From contig NC_084601.1 in the NCBI RefSeq assembly GCF_033807715.1, positions 19,026,690 to 19,090,689 on the forward strand: a stretch of 64,000 nt of DNA, written 5' to 3'. Below are positions 57,303 through 64,000 of this stretch, piece after piece; the first letter of the stretch is position 1, and the number at the start of each line of letters is the position of its first letter. The notes beneath the pieces are model-generated. The model saw nothing but the letters and a program-made list of their open reading frames with translations. It did not search any database and was not told the origin of the DNA. This DNA comes from Cololabis saira. Its lineage: Eukaryota; Chordata; Actinopteri; Beloniformes; Belonidae. The position numbers were made by a program, and so were the translations under genes.

Positions 57303-58976
57303 CTGAAAAACATAAATACATTAATAAATGATCTTTCAACACTAGGTCACAGAGCTACAGCTTAATTGACAAAGCCGACTGAGAGACTCAAGGACGACAG
57401 AAAGACAGAAGAGAAATCAATAGTGACCTAGGAAGAAACAAAACACGGGTATATCTTGGACAGTGTGACTTTACCTACATGTCTATGAGAGTCACACTGA
57501 GCTAAAAACTGACACCATCAATGACATTAAATGGATACAGAACTGTATGGACACAGAACCTTACCTGAAGAAGAACATGACAGTGCAGGGATCGTACAAC
57601 TCGTACATCTTGTTGAAATCAGGCACTTCTGTGATATCCACAAGGTAAATAACAGCAAAGTTCTTCACCTGCAAAGACACAGATGCATCTTATTAAGACA
57701 TTAAACTAAGAGAACAGCAAAGTGTGATTAATATTACATCCAGAACTGCACAACAAAAGCTATGACGTTAACAGTCTCCTCACTTGTTATAAATGGAACG
57801 ACACACCAACAGTATCACCTCCTTTTATAAGCTACTTGTTAGACTTTAGTTCTGCCAAAATACTGTGGTTTGTGTGCAAACAGTTATATTGTGGTACAAG
57901 CATCTGTTAGGGCACATGTAGGAATAAAGAATTGAAACCTGTGGGTTTTTCTTTCTAGATGAAAAGGAGCTTGTGCCGAGTCTGTTCACCCAGACTTGAA
58001 CTCATATCACATGACAGTAAAACACGGCAACACCGACTTGTTGGAACAGACTGATGCTCTTTTTGAACCGTGTAAATAAAACTGATGTGAGGCCTGCAGA
58101 GCATCATGTTCGTACAACACTAACGATAAGATGGGACATTGAAGGCTATTTTCAGCCACAACTCGGCAAAATCAAATGCAAATGCAGGATCTAGTGCCAA
58201 ATGTATTGCTTGACATATACTCAAGTTTTTACATCAAACGTTTGTTCACAAACGTTTATTACCATTATTATTAATTAAATTAGTTATCATCTGAAATTGG
58301 TGTTTGTACTTTAAAATAACAAATAAATTGCAAAACAATCCGCAGTTTCTTCTTTTATAAATATCTTTTTGTATGCAGGAAAAGGCATCATCTTTGCATC
58401 TGCACTTACTTTATGCCTTTGCTCTGTATTAAAATACAAACCGCACAACAGCACAAAGACAAGACCCACTGATGTCCCTTTTCCAGACTCGAGTCCATCT
58501 CAAGTCCTAATTTTAAGGACTTGAGCATCGTTGACTTGAGACTTGTGCATTAACTAAATTCATCAATCACAAAATCTATGCCATCATGCTTTGGCATTAA
58601 AAAAAAAATCTAAATTGAGTTCAACATTAATTTTGCAGAAGATGCACGTTCCCACTTGGCAACAGCTCATGATACACGTGCAACGCGTTTAGGAATGATG
58701 TTAGAACATCAAAAGGAAATAAACCCAAAAAGGTGTCTGCTTTGCTTTTACTGATTTCTCAAGTAGTGGAAAAAGCTGCAAAACTAAAATGTTTCACCTG
58801 TAAAGTAACCACTGAGCAGATGATGGAAACAACTTGCAACTTCAGATCAGATTGATTTGACTCAGATTTTTCATCATTGGTTTAGACTGGACTCATACTC
58901 AGCTACATGAACATGAAGTACAGAACTTTCTCAAGATTAACACAGTCATAGCTGAACATATATGCAGGAACGCTAC

Positions 58977-59037
<61 letters not shown>

Positions 59038-62000
59038 GCATATTTGTCTATATTTAATGACAGTATTGTGTTTATAACTGCCTTGTTTGAATAAATATAT
59101 GGCATCATTGGCTTTTGAATAATATTTATAATTAATTAATATTTTATTCATATTGTTTGTTTAAGCATCAGGTCTATTTAAATCAGTAACATTTACTATT
59201 CATTACTTTTCAGAGGTGGAGGGGGGTATTGCAGGCTGGTTATTCTGTTAGAGGACTTTGGGACTAGTTAGTAGTCATGTCAATCCTTAAAAGCACTCGA
59301 GTCGAGCCTCCAATAGTGTAGAAATAACGGTAGTGCATTTGCCACACATATTTGATCTCGGCCGATTGATGAAAACATTTATAGTGAGTTCAAAATCAGA
59401 CATCCACTTGTCTGTTATTGAGCTGCAGTTGAATACAACCTCATATGGAAACTAGCTGAACCAGGATGGTGCTGATGTTCAACAACAAGGCAGGATGATG
59501 AAATCACTAGGTTTCATTTTGGTCTTGAGCTGAACTAGTCTTAGTCTTGGTCTCGATACTCAGGTCTTGGTTTAGGCAGTATTGACTACAAGCTACAACA
59601 TCATGAGCACTTGCAGGTAACATGAGTAAACACTGCTCATCTTGTCACAGTGCAAAGTTCTCCTAGAAAACCTGCATCCTGGCATTCACATGAATGTTAC
59701 CATTACTAGATAAAATTAAAGCTGCAAGCAGCGATGAACGGGGCCTCGTGCATGCAATTTTCACCAATAAAAGTGAAGGACTCAAAACTAGGTCCGATGA
59801 CACCACCCACGAGTCTTTATGTCATACCATTCAAAAGTTATGGCAGAATGTAGGAACTATCAAAAAAGGACCAATCAGATGAAGGAGGGGCGGGCTTTTT
59901 GGTGTCTATCGTCGCCACGGTAACGCGTTTGACTGAGAAAAGTAATGCCCATCGTAGCAGGATCGAGACGCACATTTTGATGTATAACACACCTGGGTGC
60001 ACGTTACGGTTTGGACCGCATTAACGGCCGAGAATTACACGATTAATTCAAAATGGCCGACTTCCTGTTCGGTTTCGGCCATGGCGCCAAGAGACTTTTC
60101 TTTAAGTTGTGACATGATACAGGTGTGTACCGATTTTCGTGCATGTACGTCAAACCGTATTGTGGGGCTTGAGGCACAAAGTTTTCTAGGGGGCGCTGTT
60201 GAGCCATTAGGCCACGCCCATTAATGCAAACCATGAAATATCAAATCTTTCGCCAGGCCTGGCTTGCGTGCAAAATTTGGTGACTTTTGGGGCACGTTTA
60301 GGGGGGCAAAAAGGCCCTCATTTCATCGGAAAAATAAAAAAAACGAGAAAAAAAAGCGAGAACAATTCCTACAGATACAATAGGTCTTCGCACTGTCAGT
60401 GCTCGGGCCCTAATAAGACAGATTTATACATCCCGGGGGAAATTCAAAAGTCTTGTTTTCTCCTTACTTGCCACCAAATTCTGCAGACCAACTGCAACCC
60501 CCCTACCCAACATCACTGCTTCTCCCAGCTGGGAGGTCAAATTAAACACAGCAGTTTAACTTCAACCCGCTGGGTTTAACCTTGTGTACAGTTAACCCTC
60601 TGCAACAGTGTCCTCTGCTGGCAGTAAGAGGGATCGTCCATCAGTGCACGATAACCGGCATCTTAAGGTCCTGAATGTTAAAACGTCAGCTTCCATCGGT
60701 CAGTAAAGTGGTTAAACCAACTATTAATGTATCCACTGACACTTTGAGCGGCTGAGAGGGCAGACGTGGACCGTAAAAGCCTCCTGGGACCAGTCGCGTA
60801 GCCACCCAAAAATGTGATGCATTTTTTTTTGTTTTTTTGTTATAGTCTTACTAACATGTTGTATTCTAAATCTAGGCTATTAGTATGTAATCATGATGTT
60901 CAAAATAAAAAAATCTTATTTTTTCGCATGTAAAACCTTCCGTCAGGCGATGTGTCGCGGCACCTGCAACCGACCCTGAATTGACTGTGTTTAGGCAACT
61001 CATCAAACGGAAGATGCATGGCGGACATGAGTTCCCGTCCATTACTGAAGTCTTAGACTCCTGCGACAAAGATGTTTTCCCCAAGATTAACGGTTTTCTT
61101 CGTATTCTGATATCATTGCCTGTTCCAAATTGCTCTGTGGAGCCTTTTTTCAGTTGTCAACAGGATCCGAGCCATCAGCAGAGCGACAATGCTCACAGAG
61201 AGACTGAGGAGCCTCTCGCTGCTCATGTTTGAAAAAGAGCTTGCGGAGAAATTGGACTCTGATGAAATAATAAATACATTCAAGGCCAAGCCACGCCATT
61301 ATGCCCTTTAATTTGAGAGCTGTGCAGTGGCACAGGTAAGCAGCAATATGTTTGTCTTTTACCATCAGGCCAACCTGTTACATAATCATATGTGATGAAT
61401 GTTAAAGGGCATCTAATACCTATTTTAAACAGGCCTGGAATGTCTTAAAAACAAGCTTTTGATTGTTTTTGCTAAATAAATTAGAAATTCAGTCTCTAAG
61501 CCATTTCTTTATCTTCCCCGTTTCTAACCTTGTTCTCTATGCAGGATTCTGAGTGTGCGGAGAGGCTATGATAATGAGGCTCTGTGCTGATTGGCTGCCC
61601 GACGCGATACACCGCTACGAAAAATGGCGGAAGCTCCGGACGGCGGAGTTAGTTGTGGGTGTGGTTTCACGCATCGCTCCCGTCGTGACGTCATGACAGG
61701 AGCAGAATCTGAATGGCTCGTAGAAGTCACATCACACTGGACGGCTCATCCGGGCGGCTGTACAGACACTGCAGAATTTGGTTGCTTTCCTCCTTCTCTG
61801 AGTTGGCAGACTGAGGGGAGACCACTTTATATATGTTAAAGCAAGAGAAAAACGTGTTTTTCATAATAGGTCCCCTTTAAACCAAATAGTCGTGTTCAGC
61901 CTATGGTTAAATAGCTTTGTTGATCATGTGTAATATGGATACGTTATGGCTCTGAGTGCATGAGTGTTATATTTCATGTTCGGTTCATTGGGCACGCAAT

Positions 62001-63184
62001 GTGTGTGTGTGGTTATGTTTTTGTGATGTTTTTTTTAGGACATGCATAAAGTGTGGTTATTTTATTACTTATTATATATATTATATTATTATCAGCACCT
62101 CCAAAACCGAGGCCATGGTTCTCCACCGGGAAAGGGTGGCATGCCTTCTCCGGGTGGGTGGAGAAGTCCTGCCTCAGGTGGAGGAGTTCAAGTATCTCTG
62201 GGTCTTGTTCACGAGTGAGGGAACAATGGAGCGGGAGATTGACAGACGGATCGGTGCAGCGTCCGCAGTAATGCAGTCGGTGTACCGGACCGTCGTGGTG
62301 AAGGAGCTGAGTCGAAAGGCAAAGCTCTCGATTTACCGGTCAATCTACGCACCTACCCTCACCTATGGTCATGAACTTTGGGTAGTGACCGAAAGGACAA
62401 GATCGCGGATACAAGCGGCCGAGATGAGTTTCCTCCTGGCTGGACGCTCCCTTAGAGATAGGGTGAGGAGTTCGGTCACCCGGGAGGAGCTCGGAGTCGA
62501 GCCGCTACTCCTTCACATTGAGAGGAGTCAGCTGAGGTGGCTTGGGCATCTGTACCGGATCCTCCTGGACGCCTCCCTAGGGAGGTGTTCCAGGCATGTC
62601 CCACCGGGAGGAGACCCCGGGGAAGACCCAGGACACGCTGGAGAGACTATGTCTCTCGGCTGGCCTGGGAACGCCTCGGACTCCCCTCGGAAGAGCTGGA
62701 GGAAGTTTCTGGGGTGAAGGAAGTCTGGCCATCTCTGTTGAGGCTGCTGCCCCCGCGACCCGGGAACGGATAAGCGGTGGACAATGGATGGATGGATGGA
62801 TACATATATATATATTATTATACTTATTATATATCATTGATTTTATTTGAGAGCACGTCATATCTACTCTCAAACATGGATATGTTTTTTATTATTATGT
62901 TTTGTACTGTTAATAATGTTGGATATACATGCTTTTGAATGTTTGTGGAGGTGTAACGTCTAGTTTTGTTGAGAATAAATTTGGTACCCCCAGTCTCTGC
63001 TGGTGCAGACCAGAGTGTTTTCCTGCTCTACCTTCTCCGCGATGCTGTACAGAACCTCGTCCATCTTCATGCAGGTGGGGTCCCAGTCGTGTCCGAAGCG
63101 GATGACCAGGACCCGGTCCTCCTCGGACAGGATGGCCTGGTCCACCTGCCAGCCGTTGTGGAGGTGAGGCAGCATGTACGACAT
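57131..63184 (-). CDS. txnl4a: U5 snRNP 15 kDa protein TXNL4A (Dim1 family)
   Basis: TXNL4A/Dim1 is an essential thioredoxin-fold subunit of the U5 and U4/U6.U5 spliceosomal particles in the nucleus. Three coding exons (63032-63184, 57565-57668, 57131-57302) join in phase to 142 residues, the standard family length, from MSYMLPHLHNGW to the invariant end PKDYSTKYRY. The thioredoxin CxxC is replaced by DPTC, as is normal for Dim1, so no redox activity is expected. No frame break is seen. The second intron, 5.36 kb, is packed with mobile elements. An acceptor 26 bases before the ATG shows an untranslated first exon. Very strong conservation makes the identification secure. Confidence 0.97.
57565..57668 (-). 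CDS. txnl4a: txnl4a coding exon 2
   Basis: 34 codons, VKNFAVIYLVDITEV to PCTVMFFF, plus two bases of Arg. Acceptor TTTGCAG|GTG, donor TTCAG|GTAAGG. Confidence 0.96.
58983..59035. repeat. (AT)n microsatellite
   Basis: About 26 AT units inside txnl4a intron 2 (between coding exons 1 and 2). Confidence 0.96.
59719..60415 (+). repeat. Dispersed teleost repeat (GCTGCAAGCAGCGATGAACG start)
   Basis: It begins AAAGCTGCAAGCAGCGATGA and closes with GTCAGTGCTCGGGCCCTAAT. I know this as a frequent fish intron repeat of about 0.7 kb with no settled class. The opening GCTGCAAGCAGC is an inverted repeat. No TSD is obvious. It lies in txnl4a intron 2. Confidence 0.6.
60975..61311 (+). pseudogene. hAT-type transposase C-terminal fragment
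   Basis: The frame PSITEVLDSCDKDVFP, then LISLPVPNCSVEPFF, continues after a one-base shift near 61150 with VNRIRAISRATMLTERLRSL and a stop at 61309-61311. The LPV..CSVE..F core followed by RLR.LSLL is the hAT dimerisation region, of the kind found in ZMYM1-like proteins. Only the last 110 or so codons remain. Embedded in a txnl4a intron on the opposite strand. Confidence 0.8.
61402..61880. mobile_element. TTAA-flanked MITE (TTAAAGGG termini)
   Basis: About 479 bases between TTAA copies. Ends TTAAAGGGCATCTAATACC and the inverse of TTAAAGGGGACCTATTATG. Target and ends fit Kolobok or piggyBac-like elements. The middle is GC-rich with CGTGACGTCATGAC (a CRE-like palindrome, near 61685). Confidence 0.78.
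62096..62800 (+). pseudogene. 5'-truncated LINE, ORF2 C-terminal region
   Basis: STSKTEAMVLHRERV, LPQVEEFKYL, EREIDRRIGAASAVMQSVYR, KAKLSIYRSIYAPTLTYG and LGVEPLLLHIERSQLRWLGH are the RT-thumb and C-terminal blocks of an abundant fish LINE. A frameshift near 62560-62600 moves the rest (GRRPRGRPRTRWRDYVSRLA) to another frame. The copy ends in a short (GGAT)n tail. No active RT domain. It lies in txnl4a intron 2. Confidence 0.85.
63032..63184 (-). CDS. txnl4a: txnl4a coding exon 1
   Basis: 51 codons, MSYMLPHLHNGWQVD to DEVLYSIAEK, ending AAG|GTAGAG. The ATG is the family start. The exon begins at 63210 with acceptor TGTTTTCAG|GGTG, so 26 bases of 5' UTR share this exon. Confidence 0.96.
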
Positions 63185-63372
63185 CCTGGCACTAAGTTGT
63201 TGATCCCACCCTGAAAACAGACACGGTTGGTAGTGATCAGACCTGAAGCAGCAGCAGCAACACACGGTGGATAGTCGTGTGATCACCAGGTTATATTTGT
63301 TTATATCAGCTCAGGTCTATAAATAATGAAGCCTAGAAGAAAGAAATCCAGTCAAAATGTAAAAGCACTTAC

Positions 63373-63560
63373 CTTTAAATTAAAAAACTGGTTATAATGT
63401 GGTCAAATAAACGCTTTGAGGGTCGATAAATAAACTCCCGCAACACAAACGTTCATCTGTTCTTCTTCTCCTCCTTCTCCTTGTTCTTCTTCTTCTTCTT
63501 CGCTGTTGGCGGCTGACGAACACAACAGAGAGTTTGCGCATTATCGCCACCAACTGGTTG
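63373..63560 (-). promoter_or_regulatory. txnl4a: txnl4a 5' untranslated exon and core promoter region
   Basis: A strong donor, TTTAAAG|GTAAGTGC at 63372-63373, pairs with the acceptor at 63211-63213 to give a 162-base UTR intron. The exon runs upstream for an unknown length, to about 63450-63520. Just beyond are a (TTC)n stretch (63463-63500), GGCGGCTGACG-like sequence on the plus strand, a CACGTG E-box near 63565 and a GACGTGACC element near 63585. No TATA box was identified; the start site cannot be fixed by eye. Confidence 0.5.
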
Positions 63561-64000
63561 GTCACGTGTACATACAACACGCCGACGTGACCATCTTTTC
63601 TTTCCCTTTTCCTTTCTTTTTCCCCCAGTACATCCGATTTCACTTTCCTGTGAATTATAATACAGAACCACGATCATTTCCTTTCCCTGTTTCAATTGCT
63701 TTTGGTGTCTCTCTTTTAGTTTTTGCTTGATGATGCTCTTGATTTCTGTCCTGGTGATAACTACTAAATCAGCATTTGCACTTCTTTAATTTGCCACTTT
63801 ATCTGCTATATTTCATGTTTCATTTCTGCCATAAACACACAATGTGAACCGTGTAGATTTTTAGTTGTATTTACACCAGGATGTCTTAATGATTGTTTTG
63901 TAAATAGGCCAATAATGGGATGTAGTCCCAACAGATGATTGATCTTAAACAGGAATCCTTTTGTGCTGCTACCAATTTTGTCAACATTTCTCATGTACAC
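63561..64000. other. Upstream of txnl4a, no gene recognised
   Basis: No divergent gene start could be seen; only low-information frames. Confidence 0.4.

Overview
The window is nuclear DNA of a teleost fish, probably a percomorph. The evidence is two vertebrate genes with short GT-AG introns, dense di- and tetranucleotide microsatellites, and many fish-type transposon remnants. About 2 percent of the 64 kb codes for protein. No operon, CRISPR array, rRNA or convincing tRNA was seen.

Both genes lie on the minus strand. (1) A CYRI (formerly FAM49, DUF1394) gene, closer to CYRIA than CYRIB, runs from 16.2 kb down to base 5. Seven shared coding exons plus two alternative first coding exons are visible, and roughly the last 44 codons lie beyond the left edge. 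(2) A complete txnl4a gene (U5 snRNP 15 kDa protein, Dim1) spans about 56.9-63.5 kb. It has three coding exons that add up to 142 residues and at least one 5' untranslated exon. The two proteins are functionally unrelated: CYRI restrains Rac1/WAVE-driven actin assembly, and TXNL4A is a core spliceosome subunit.

The 40 kb between the first CYRI coding exons and the txnl4a 3' end holds no exon I can recognise. It may contain untranslated first exons of the CYRI gene; a GC-rich stretch near 38.6-38.9 kb is the best candidate. The rest is microsatellites and mobile elements.

The mobile elements are the most informative part. At least eleven non-autonomous DNA transposons can be bounded to the base from their inverted termini and target-site duplications (TSDs). 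They include four two-copy hAT-like sets or single elements with 8-bp TSDs, two TTAA-flanked elements, a PIF/Harbinger element with another inverted-repeat unit nested in it, and a 6-bp-TSD element with 60-bp perfect termini. There are also 5'-truncated LINEs, a hAT transposase 3' fragment, and Tc1-like remnants. One hAT-like element sits 12 bases inside an intron of the CYRI gene, with its TSD overlapping the splice-donor region. Another split an ATGG microsatellite in two.

No previously undescribed gene system was found. The points most worth following are the paired first coding exons, the transposon at the splice donor, the (UG)12 tract abutting a splice acceptor, and several well-bounded MITE families.
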